Assembly (NCBI GenBank): GCA_030595525.1 | Contig: JAUVDD010000006.1 | Location: 1 to 18,270, forward strand | Length of the DNA: 18,270 nt | Direction: 5' to 3' | From: Puniceicoccales bacterium | Lineage (GTDB): Bacteria; Verrucomicrobiota; Verrucomicrobiia; Opitutales; Oceanipulchritudinaceae | Shown here: in pieces, positions 1 to 7,127 of the stretch | Numbering within the stretch: the stretch's first letter is position 1 | Layout: the number at the start of each line of letters is the position of its first letter | The notes under the pieces: generated by a model | What the model was told of the DNA's origin: nothing | Database searches by the model: none | Seen by the model: only the letters and a program-made list of their open reading frames with translations | Program-made: the position numbers and the translations under genes

Positions 1-1451
1 AAATAGCCAAAAGCGTTATTGAACTTTACTTTGAGCGACTTGATTCCGGTGCGTTCAACCTCAGTGGCTTCAAAATCAGCTAACCAAACACGGGAGTTTT
101 TATTCAGACCCCGTAATCTATCTAACTCCTCATCAAATCCATCCGCGATGAAGCCACCGTCCTGAATCTGGTTTGGAAGGCTGTCATTTAGGGCTCGGTC
201 CAGCAGGTCAAGCAGCTCAGGGAAGAGTCCCATCTGTTCTGAAAGAGCATCCAAAACTGGGCTGTCGAAAGAATTAATAACTGCCTGGATGTGAGGTAGC
301 TGGTGCAGGGTTTGTCTGATGGCGCCCGGTTCCCTTGGGTTGCGCAGACCATTTCTCAACCGGCCGATGATGCGCGGTAAATCCCTTACTCCACGCAAAT
401 ATTCCTGCAACTCGGAAGCCAGGCCGGGGGCACTGAGGAATTCGCCTACACAAGACTGGCGTCGTTTTAATTCCTCCAGATCCAGGGAAGGTTCAGTCAG
501 GGTGTTCTCAAGTAAACGTGCTCCGGGCGCTGTCGTGGTACGATCCATGGCATGCAGCAGGGAACCTTTGCGGATTCCCTGGCTGGATCGGAAAATCTCT
601 AGATTGCGCAATGTTGCTGGATCGACCTGCAAAGTATCCTTCGATCTATACTCCTTGATTCGCCGAACATTCTCTGGCTTGGCACAGAGGTTTTCGGTGG
701 CGTATGCCAGCAGGGCACCAGCGGGTCCCAGACCAGGATGATCAATTGCAATCCCGAAACCATCCAAATTCATGACACCAAGAGTCTGCATGACAGTCTT
801 GGCTCCTTCCCGTGAATCAAATTGCCACGGCATCAACGTGGAGTGAGTACGGCCTTGCAGGAGTCGGATGATTTCCGCTGACCAGTCTTCCAGACCCTCT
901 TCTTCACGCCACTTTTCCAGCGCTTCTTCCGGAAGGATGACCTCCCTCGGGTCGAGGGCGTGGAAAACGTTAATCAAATTGTCAAACCCATGACCACTGG
1001 CTATCTGGAATTCACCTGTTGTCAGGTCCAGCCACGCCGCTGCAAGTCCTTGCTTGGTCCAGTTGCAGGCCAACAGGTATTGGTTCCTTCCTGCTTCCAG
1101 ATGCTGATCCTCGAGCGTTGTGCCCGGAGTCAGGATTCGAGTCAGGGATCGCTTGACCAGCTGCCCTGGTTTTGGGGCTTCCATCTGCTCGCAAATGGCG
1201 ACCTTCTTCCCCGCCCTCAGGCATTTCTGGATGTAGGTATCGGCTGCATGGTAGGGAATCCCGGCCATTGGCTGGCCATTCCTCTGAGTCAGCGTGATTC
1301 CCAGGACATCCGCGCCAACTTTGGCATCATCATCAAACATCTCATAGAAATCGCCCAGCCGAAACAGCAGTATCGTATTGGTGGGCAGTTTGGCCTTCAC
1401 CTCGTTGTACTGCTGCATCATCGGAGTTAACTTTCTTGCGGGAGATGACAT
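1..1451 (-). CDS. mutS: DNA mismatch repair protein MutS (3' end cut off by window edge)
   Basis: MutS scans DNA for mismatches and starts repair with MutL. Only about 483 N-terminal codons are inside the window; the reading frame is open to base 1. The mismatch-recognition domain is clear: the sequence LFRLGDFYEMF carries the Phe-x-Glu wedge (F35, E37) that stacks on the mispaired base. The connector domain follows, then the core/lever region, including a stretch near the edge (ERTGIKSLKVKFNNAFGY) typical of MutS just before the clamp. The ATPase domain (Walker A, Walker B) lies outside the window. I chose the ATG at 1449-1451 because it gives the normal short lead-in (MSSPARKLTPMMQQY) to domain I. 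No Shine-Dalgarno sequence is visible upstream. It is divergent from the hydrolase gene across a 106-bp spacer. Identity is secure; only completeness is unknown. Confidence 0.96.
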   Translation of the reverse strand, partial: MSSPARKLTPMMQQYNEVKAKLPTNTILLFRLGDFYEMFDDDAKVGADVLGITLTQRNGQPMAGIPYHAADTYIQKCLRAGKKVAICEQMEAPKPGQLVKRSLTRILTPGTTLEDQHLEAGRNQYLLACNWTKQGLAAAWLDLTTGEFQIASGHGFDNLINVFHALDPREVILPEEALEKWREEEGLEDWSAEIIRLLQGRTHSTLMPWQFDSREGAKTVMQTLGVMNLDGFGIAIDHPGLGPAGALLAYATENLCAKPENVRRIKEYRSKDTLQVDPATLRNLEIFRSSQGIRKGSLLHAMDRTTTAPGARLLENTLTEPSLDLEELKRRQSCVGEFLSAPGLASELQEYLRGVRDLPRIIGRLRNGLRNPREPGAIRQTLHQLPHIQAVINSFDSPVLDALSEQMGLFPELLDLLDRALNDSLPNQIQDGGFIADGFDEELDRLRGLNKNSRVWLADFEATEVERTGIKSLKVKFNNAFGY

Positions 1452-1557
1452 GCAGATATTGCAGTGTTCAGGAAGGCGTCAGGGAATCAATGAAAATTCC
1501 TGCCTGATTTGCGGGATTTTTGATTGTGAAGCATAATGAGTCCGGCAAAAACTCTTC
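1452..1557. promoter_or_regulatory. mutS / hydrolase divergent intergenic region with imperfect hairpin
   Basis: This 106-bp spacer separates two divergent genes, so it should hold promoters for both. An imperfect inverted repeat spans 1485-1525. AATCA (1485-1489) pairs with TGATT (1521-1525), ATG (1490-1492) is bulged, and AAAATTCC (1493-1500) pairs with GGGATTTT (1513-1520) with one G-T wobble, around a 12-nt loop. The right arm overlaps the proposed -35 element of the hydrolase promoter. It could be an operator, a short RNA structure or chance. No Shine-Dalgarno sequence precedes either start codon. Confidence 0.4.
1509..1537 (+). promoter_or_regulatory. Putative sigma70-type promoter for the hydrolase-tsaD operon
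   Basis: TTGCGG at 1509-1514 and CATAAT at 1532-1537 are separated by 17 bases. The -10 matches the TATAAT consensus at five of six positions, the -35 at three of six. It lies just upstream of the hydrolase start, so the transcript leader would be only about 12-15 nt, which fits the missing Shine-Dalgarno sequence. This is a pattern match only; no start site is known. Confidence 0.35.
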
Positions 1558-2352
1558 ATGATGCAGACAATAGACCTCGCACATCGATTTCTTGGAGAGG
1601 CGGATACAGCGCCGCCTGTTGTCCTGCTGCACGGTTTATTGGGATCATCAAGGAACTGGCTAAGTGCTGGTCGATTACTGGCCAGGGATTTTCGAATCTA
1701 TGTTCCTGATCTGCGAAATCATGGAGAATCACCTCATGATCCGGTTATGGATTATCCATCAATGGTCGGTGACCTGTTGGCCTGGATGGACAAGAATGAC
1801 TTAAAACGAATCCACTTGGTGGGACATAGCATGGGAGGGAAAGTCGCGATGTATTTAGCTTCCCGCTACCCGGAACGAGTAATATCGCTAACGGTGGTCG
1901 ATATTGCACCCCGGGCTTATCCGCCGAGATGGGAAAAGGAATTTGCAACCATGCAACGCATGCCGGTGGCACAGTTCACCAAGCGACTGGACGCCGAGCA
2001 GTGGCTCGAAGAATTTGTCCACGATTGGGTGTTCCGGAAATTCCTAGTGAGCAACCTGGAGGGGGGGCCTGCGGGGGGATTCAGATGGACCATCAATCTG
2101 GATGTCTTGGAATCGGCGTTACCAAAGCTGTTTGAACAAGTGCCGGAGGATGGATGGCGATACGATGGACGAGCCCTTTTTCTTCGGGGGAGTCGATCCG
2201 GATTTATCGAAGATTCGGACACCTCCATGATAAATCGCCTATTTCCTTTTGCAACGTTGGAGACAATCGATGATGCTGGTCATAACGTGCATTTTGATCA
2301 ACCTGAAGCATTTGTGAAGGCTATCAAACGGCACATGGAAAAGGCAAAATGA
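1558..2352 (+). CDS. Alpha/beta hydrolase (YbfF-like esterase family)
   Basis: This 264-aa cytoplasmic protein has an alpha/beta hydrolase fold. The oxyanion-hole HG motif (HGLLGSSRNW, residues 25-34) comes first, then the nucleophile elbow GHSMGG with Ser91. The VVDIAP segment holds Asp115 and the C-terminal GHNVHF holds His242, completing a likely triad. The family includes YbfF-type esterases that act on small acyl esters or acyl-CoA; the substrate here cannot be read from sequence. There are two adjacent ATG codons (1558, 1561) and either could be the start. The stop overlaps the tsaD start by 4 bp (ATGA), implying translational coupling. Runs of seven and six G at 2061-2067 and 2072-2077 sit in the coding sequence but leave the family-consistent frame intact. 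Confidence 0.9.
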   Translation: MMQTIDLAHRFLGEADTAPPVVLLHGLLGSSRNWLSAGRLLARDFRIYVPDLRNHGESPHDPVMDYPSMVGDLLAWMDKNDLKRIHLVGHSMGGKVAMYLASRYPERVISLTVVDIAPRAYPPRWEKEFATMQRMPVAQFTKRLDAEQWLEEFVHDWVFRKFLVSNLEGGPAGGFRWTINLDVLESALPKLFEQVPEDGWRYDGRALFLRGSRSGFIEDSDTSMINRLFPFATLETIDDAGHNVHFDQPEAFVKAIKRHMEKAK

Positions 2353-3371
2353 TCATTGGAGTAGAGAGTTCTTGTGACGAATCAGCCATGGCACTTTTCG
2401 ATCCCGAAAAGGGGATTGTAGGTGAATGGGTGCACACTCAAATCCTGAAGCATCAAGCCTACGGTGGGATTGTGCCCGACTTGGCCAGTCGTGAGCATTT
2501 GGATAACTTTCCGGTCCTCATGCGTGAGGTAATCCAGCAATATGAGCCGGTGGCAGGTGATAAGATTGCGGTGACCACAGGCCCCGGATTGGCTGGTTGT
2601 CTGGCGTTGGGTATGGCTGTAACCAAGAGTTTATCCCTTGCTTATGACCTGAATCCGGTCGGGGTAAATCATTTGCGGGGACACGCGTTTTCACCTTTCA
2701 TCGGATTGCATGCAGTTGATCCCGGTGCGTTTGATGAACGCTTTTCCATTCAACTGCCCCATCTGGGATTGATTGTATCTGGAGGGAATACGGTTCTCTT
2801 TTCCCTTGATCGGGACCGAAGTATTAGAGTCCTTGCGACTACTGTCGATGATGCGGCCGGTGAAGCACTCGACAAGGGAGCCAAGCTCCTCGGGATGCCT
2901 TATCCGGGAGGACCTCTCGTGGAGAATAAGGCCATCGGAGGAAATCCGAAGGCGTATAATTTTCCCCGGGCATTTCCGCAAAGGGATGACTCGCGATTTT
3001 CATTTTCCGGGCTAAAAACCAGTTTGCGATATCTTCTGGAGAAAATGGACGATGCTGAGCTGGAGGTAGCTATGGCGGATGTTTGTGCCAGTTATCAGGA
3101 GGCAGTGGTCGATGCTTTAATCAGGAAAACCAAGCATTTAATACACAAGAGGCAGTGGAAAAGCGTGGGACTTTCAGGAGGTGTTGCCAATAACAAGCGT
3201 TTGAGGGCGGCCTTTGAAAGGTTGGCCAGAAGCGGGCGTTTGCCCGTGCACATCGCTTTGCCAGAACACACCGGAGATAACGCGGCGATGATCGCCTTTG
3301 CGGCCTTTGTGGATCCGCAAGGATGCCAGGACAACCCGGCTTCTTTCAATCCTTCATGGGAACTGGCTTGA
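2349..3371 (+). CDS. tsaD: tRNA N6-adenosine threonylcarbamoyltransferase TsaD
   Basis: TsaD (Gcp/Kae1/YgjD) transfers the threonylcarbamoyl group to A37 of ANN-decoding tRNAs, working with TsaB and TsaE. The 340-aa length is standard. Visible motifs are the N-terminal ESSCDES nucleotide-site loop, the metal-binding pair H108 and H112 in NHLRGHAFSPF, the SGGNT loop (about 144-148), VDDAAGEALDKGAKLLGMPYPGG, the SGG loop in GLSGGVANNKRL, and HTGDNAAM with the third metal ligand, Asp310. The start overlaps the upstream hydrolase stop by 4 bp, and a weak AAGG lies four bases before the ATG. It is followed 31 bp later by hisI, so the genes are probably co-transcribed. No tsaB or tsaE is present in the window. 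Confidence 0.97.
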   Translation: MIIGVESSCDESAMALFDPEKGIVGEWVHTQILKHQAYGGIVPDLASREHLDNFPVLMREVIQQYEPVAGDKIAVTTGPGLAGCLALGMAVTKSLSLAYDLNPVGVNHLRGHAFSPFIGLHAVDPGAFDERFSIQLPHLGLIVSGGNTVLFSLDRDRSIRVLATTVDDAAGEALDKGAKLLGMPYPGGPLVENKAIGGNPKAYNFPRAFPQRDDSRFSFSGLKTSLRYLLEKMDDAELEVAMADVCASYQEAVVDALIRKTKHLIHKRQWKSVGLSGGVANNKRLRAAFERLARSGRLPVHIALPEHTGDNAAMIAFAAFVDPQGCQDNPASFNPSWELA

Positions 3372-3402
3372 ACGATTTAAGGAATTTAACACAGTAGTTG
3401 CT

Positions 3403-3840
3403 ATGGCTCATGAATTGGAAGAAAGCGGTGTATTAAATTTGGACTTTGAAAAGATTGGAAGTGTTGCTGCTACGGGATCACATGTTATTCCTGCAGTTGC
3501 CCAGGACATCGATAATGGAATGGTTTTGATTTTGGGATACGTGAACCAGCTCGCTCTGAAAACTGCCATAAAGGAAAGAGTGGCCGTTTTCTGGAGTACC
3601 AGCCGGAATGAATTGTGGATTAAAGGAGCAACCAGTGGGGATATGCTGGAACTGGTTGAGACACGGGTGAACTGTGAGCAGAATTCGATTCTATATCTGG
3701 TGCGTCAAAAGGGTGAGGGTGCCTGCCATACCAAGGACCATCATGGTAAGAGTCGGTCCACATGCTATTATCGGGCGATTCTAAATGGTGAACTGAAACA
3801 GGTGAATGCTGATCCACCTTGGGGTAATCCGAATGGCTGA
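3403..3840 (+). CDS. hisI: Phosphoribosyl-AMP cyclohydrolase HisI (divergent metal-site variant)
   Basis: HisI opens the adenine ring of phosphoribosyl-AMP in histidine synthesis. From the ATG at 3403 the protein is 145 aa, without a HisE fusion. Family features are PAVAQD (30-35), FWSTSRNELWIKGATSG (about 63-79) and three cysteines, C91, C108 and C121, matching the zinc ligands. Two things are unusual. The canonical DCDxD magnesium motif reads NCEQN (90-94). The CHxGxxSC segment is expanded, with 13 residues between C108 and C121 instead of 7. The frame stays open upstream into tsaD as far as 3298, but that extension does not look like HisI, so I use the ATG 31 bp after the tsaD stop; it has no Shine-Dalgarno sequence. 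The 3' end overlaps the DUF58 gene by 8 bp. It could be a HisI paralogue rather than the pathway enzyme. Confidence 0.88.
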   Translation: MAHELEESGVLNLDFEKIGSVAATGSHVIPAVAQDIDNGMVLILGYVNQLALKTAIKERVAVFWSTSRNELWIKGATSGDMLELVETRVNCEQNSILYLVRQKGEGACHTKDHHGKSRSTCYYRAILNGELKQVNADPPWGNPNG

Positions 3841-4957
3841 GAAAATCGACTGGGCGGATCCTGGATATTTTGCTGGTGAATCCCGGATAGGAAATACTGT
3901 ACGCGTCCTTGTGCAGCTGATCCGTCCACCACGTGGGCACCGGACGCTCCCAACAAAAACGGGGATGCTCTTGATTCTCATTACGATCGGCGTGGGAACC
4001 GCCGGCTTCAACACTGGGCAGAACATCCTTTATCTGGCCCTTTCGATGTTGTTGAGCACCTTGTTGGTCAGTGGATTGCTCAGCTGGGGAAATTTCAAGG
4101 GTTGCCGCTGGAGACTGGACAGTGGACGGCACTTTCGGGTGGGAGAATCGAGTCCGGTATATTTGTTGATCGAAAATACAAAACGATATCTCCCGAGTTA
4201 TTCCCTGACATTCCAAGTTGAGGCAGAACTGGACGAGCGGTTGGAAGGTATCCCCATGGACGAGCGGCTGGATCCGGGGCAAAAAACCAGACTGACATGG
4301 GAATATGTGCCATCCCGGCGCGGAAAGGAAACGATCTCCCTAAAGGGATTGGTTTCCAGGTATCCGTTTGGGTTTTTGAAAAAATCCATTTCTGACAGTT
4401 ATTCCCGTGAGGTCATTGTCTGGCCGGGCAGAGTGCCATACGAATTTTCCGGTAACAAGGCGGGTAAGCGCTGGCTCTATGGACATCATCGAAGAAAAGG
4501 CGAAGGCGTGGAGCTGATCCATTTGCGCGATTACAATCATGGTGATTCCCTGCGTAAAATCCACTGGAAGGCAACAGCCCGACTGGGTAAATTGCAGGTT
4601 CGAGAAACTGAGCAGGAACATCATCAGGCGTTCTCGTTATGGATCGATCCTTCTCCGACATTGTGGATGGACCGCGAACAGTTTGAGAGGATGTGTTCAT
4701 TTGCCGCTACCCTGGCTGAGGATCTTTATCAAAGAGATCAGCTAAGGTCTGCACAAGTAGCTGGTGAAAAGCGTATTCTGGTCGGCGCAATCGAGGATTT
4801 GTATACTTTCCTGGATCAATTGGGATCAGTTGAACTGAAACAGCTGGATTCAGCCAAGTCATCTCCCAGGCAACTCAATGATATGGTGCGGTTTCTGCCC
4901 GGACCAAATGGAACTGTCCTGGCAAGGATTGGGGAGGGGAGCATTGGACAGGCTTAG
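3833..4957 (+). CDS. DUF58 domain membrane protein
   Basis: This is a 374-aa protein of the DUF58 family, whose members usually sit beside MoxR-type AAA ATPases and transglutaminase-like membrane proteins; the biochemical role is not established. Two N-terminal membrane helices (about 44-58 and 64-86) precede a cytoplasmic or periplasmic beta-rich stretch with SRRGKETISLKGLVSRYPFG (161-180). The DUF58 signature follows: LRDYNHGD (231-238) and RKIHWKATAR (241-250). I chose the ATG at 3833, which overlaps the hisI stop by 8 bp; an in-frame ATG at 3806 would add nine residues and a longer overlap. The 3' end overlaps the transglutaminase gene, so the two are likely translated together. The usual MoxR ATPase partner is missing from this neighbourhood. 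Confidence 0.88.
   Translation: MAEKIDWADPGYFAGESRIGNTVRVLVQLIRPPRGHRTLPTKTGMLLILITIGVGTAGFNTGQNILYLALSMLLSTLLVSGLLSWGNFKGCRWRLDSGRHFRVGESSPVYLLIENTKRYLPSYSLTFQVEAELDERLEGIPMDERLDPGQKTRLTWEYVPSRRGKETISLKGLVSRYPFGFLKKSISDSYSREVIVWPGRVPYEFSGNKAGKRWLYGHHRRKGEGVELIHLRDYNHGDSLRKIHWKATARLGKLQVRETEQEHHQAFSLWIDPSPTLWMDREQFERMCSFAATLAEDLYQRDQLRSAQVAGEKRILVGAIEDLYTFLDQLGSVELKQLDSAKSSPRQLNDMVRFLPGPNGTVLARIGEGSIGQA
4931..4946 (+). promoter_or_regulatory. Strong ribosome binding site selecting a TTG start
   Basis: A purine run, GGGGAGGGGAG (4931-4941), ends two bases before TTG at 4944-4946. The GGAG cores lie at usable distances from the TTG. It lies at the end of the DUF58 gene and favours the TTG over upstream in-frame ATGs. 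Most other genes in the window lack such a site. Confidence 0.55.
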
Positions 4958-7127
4958 GGATAACGAACTGGCGGCCGTCAGATGGTTATTGGGGCAGGTG
5001 CTGGTTCTGATCAGTTTGGCCGGCAGTTACTCTCTGGATCTGGGTGCTGATTTACTCACTACAATCGGAATAGGGTTGATATTTTTCTCCTGCCTGATCC
5101 CTCAATGGGTGGAACGCATTCCCAGATTGATATGGAAAATTGCTCCTGCAATTCTTCTGGTGTTAGTCGTCACGGACTTTGTGCTCTCCGGTGGTGATGT
5201 ACTGCCGCCGTTATTCAGGATGGTCCTGATACTTACTCTTTTTCGCGGTCTTCAAATCCGCTCGCCTCGGGAAGACCTGCAATTGCTGCTGTTGAGTTTG
5301 TTTCTTTTAATCATTACCGGCGTTCTTAGCCAGGAGCTTCTGTTTGGAGTACAGTTGCTGTTCTATGCACCCTTCGCCATGGGGCAATTATTTGTAGTGA
5401 ACCTTTCAGTACGGGAACCCGGGGTACCGTTAACACAGTCCGAGGAAAGGGTTTTCAGGGGGTTTAATTGGGTGGAGCTAATCCGTCACATTATTAAACG
5501 ACTTGATTATGGAACCCTGATTTCGGGAATAATATTGTTCCTTTGCATGACAACAATGGCCTTGTTGCTGTTCATTTTGATGCCGCGTTTTGATATTGGT
5601 GCGGCCCTTCCGTTTCCCAGATTGCAAACAAATTCCAGCCTTACGGGTTTTTCAGACCATGTGGAGTATGGAGATGTTGTCAGCATTCTCGAGGACGACT
5701 CGATAGCCATGCGGGTAGATGTGGTGGCAGACAGTCCCGTGGCCCGTCCTTATTGGAGAATGGTTGTCCTTGATGCGTACTATGATGGAGGTTTTATGGT
5801 TTCACCTCGTGTAGCCAGGGATCATCGCAAGGGACGAAATTATATTTTCCATTTCCAGCATGAACAGGGCACAGTCCTTGATGACTCGATATGGACATTG
5901 TACATAGAGGGCGGAATCAGTTCCTATCTTCCAACCGGGGATGTGTTCCGCAGTTTTCGTTTCAAGAACCGAACCGACATCCAGATGCACGACCTGACCC
6001 GTGTATATCAAACCACCGAAATCAATGCATCGACCCTTTCAATTCGGTACAATGGATTGCGGTTCGATGGGGTCATTCCATTTGGAGAGGAAGATCATAA
6101 ATTGATGGGGCAGAATCCTGTGTACCAAAACACTGAGAATGCTTCCTATTTGAAGGATGTTTCCTTTCCAGGAACTCTCCTGGTACTACCGGAGGGAAAT
6201 CCAAACCGCAGGGTACTATCTGATGCCATGCGCCGAATCGGTTTTCAGAAATCAATGTCAGTCGAGGAGTTTTCCGACCGAGCAGTATTGTATTTGCAAC
6301 GGGGAAGGGGATACAGTCTTGAGAGCGAGATACCTGAAGGTGACGCTGATCGCCTGTTGAGATGGGTTGCTTCCGGTCAGGCGGGACACTGTGAGCTGTA
6401 TGCGGGAGCATTTGTGTTGTTGGCGCGTTCGGCAGGTATTCCGGCGAGAATGGTGACGGGATTCGTGGGAGGCGATTGGAATGGTTTTGAAAACTACTTC
6501 ATGGTCCGGAACAGAAATGCCCATGCCTGGTGTGAGGTGTTGGATCCCAAGAGAGGATGGATTCGGGTGGATCCTACTCCCGGGTATGCATTGGATGCCG
6601 GTTCGGTGGATGAAGCATTGGCTGGTGGAAATCTGGAATTTGATCGCTCATTCAAGGCTTATTTGGATAGCCTGAGTATCCTCTGGTTTCGTCGGGTGAT
6701 TCAATTCGACAGCACTGATCAGCAGGAAATGGCTGAAATCATGAAAGGTGCGGGTCTGAAGGGATTCGACTGGATAAAAGATCGCTTCCAGCGGATGAAG
6801 GAACAGTTCAAGAATGACTGGGAATCCGTCTCACTTCGTGGTGAATGGACAGGTATGGTCCGCGGCAGTCTGGTGCCGTTATTCACTGTGGGATTGATAT
6901 TTGTTATTCCAATATTCCTCTGGAGGCGGGGACACCGCAGGGGATTCGAGGAGATTATGCGCCGCAAGGCTGGACGATTGTTGCGTGACCGAAAAATGCG
7001 GGGATTACGTGACGAGGGCTCAATTACCGATGCATTGAACCTTATCCGCTATGGTCCAGTTTCCTCCTGGCCAGAACGACCAGCGCAATTTCTAGCGGCG
7101 AAGATCCGACTTAAGGAACCCGGATAA
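4944..7127 (+). CDS. TgpA-like transmembrane transglutaminase (DUF3488 + transglutaminase-like domain)
   Basis: From the TTG at 4944 the protein is 727 aa. About six or seven membrane helices fill residues 13-213 (DUF3488-type). An extracytoplasmic region ends in a transglutaminase-like cysteine-protease fold: GHCELYAGAFVLLARSAGIP with Cys483, NAHAWCEV with His527 and RVDPTPG with Asp543. One more helix (VPLFTVGLIFVIPIFLW) leads to a basic cytoplasmic tail. All three catalytic residues are present, so it is probably active, on an unknown envelope protein or peptide. The TTG is preceded by GGGGAGGGGAG, the strongest ribosome site in the window, and overlaps the DUF58 stop by 14 bp. In-frame ATGs at 4878 and 4908 would lie deeper inside DUF58 without such a site. 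Its stop codon directly abuts the stop of convergent mrdA. Confidence 0.88.
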   Translation: MDRLRDNELAAVRWLLGQVLVLISLAGSYSLDLGADLLTTIGIGLIFFSCLIPQWVERIPRLIWKIAPAILLVLVVTDFVLSGGDVLPPLFRMVLILTLFRGLQIRSPREDLQLLLLSLFLLIITGVLSQELLFGVQLLFYAPFAMGQLFVVNLSVREPGVPLTQSEERVFRGFNWVELIRHIIKRLDYGTLISGIILFLCMTTMALLLFILMPRFDIGAALPFPRLQTNSSLTGFSDHVEYGDVVSILEDDSIAMRVDVVADSPVARPYWRMVVLDAYYDGGFMVSPRVARDHRKGRNYIFHFQHEQGTVLDDSIWTLYIEGGISSYLPTGDVFRSFRFKNRTDIQMHDLTRVYQTTEINASTLSIRYNGLRFDGVIPFGEEDHKLMGQNPVYQNTENASYLKDVSFPGTLLVLPEGNPNRRVLSDAMRRIGFQKSMSVEEFSDRAVLYLQRGRGYSLESEIPEGDADRLLRWVASGQAGHCELYAGAFVLLARSAGIPARMVTGFVGGDWNGFENYFMVRNRNAHAWCEVLDPKRGWIRVDPTPGYALDAGSVDEALAGGNLEFDRSFKAYLDSLSILWFRRVIQFDSTDQQEMAEIMKGAGLKGFDWIKDRFQRMKEQFKNDWESVSLRGEWTGMVRGSLVPLFTVGLIFVIPIFLWRRGHRRGFEEIMRRKAGRLLRDRKMRGLRDEGSITDALNLIRYGPVSSWPERPAQFLAAKIRLKEPG

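Noticed and set aside
319..1430. Plus-strand open frames of 140 and 156 codons
   Set aside because: Both are antisense to mutS, whose minus-strand frame is continuous and conserved over the whole interval.
3298..3402. In-frame N-terminal extension of hisI overlapping the end of tsaD
   Set aside because: The extra residues do not resemble HisI, lie entirely over conserved tsaD codons, and a good ATG follows the tsaD stop.
3620..4282. 220-codon open frame on the minus strand
   Set aside because: It is antisense to hisI and DUF58, which have clear family motifs; its own translation shows no recognisable domain.
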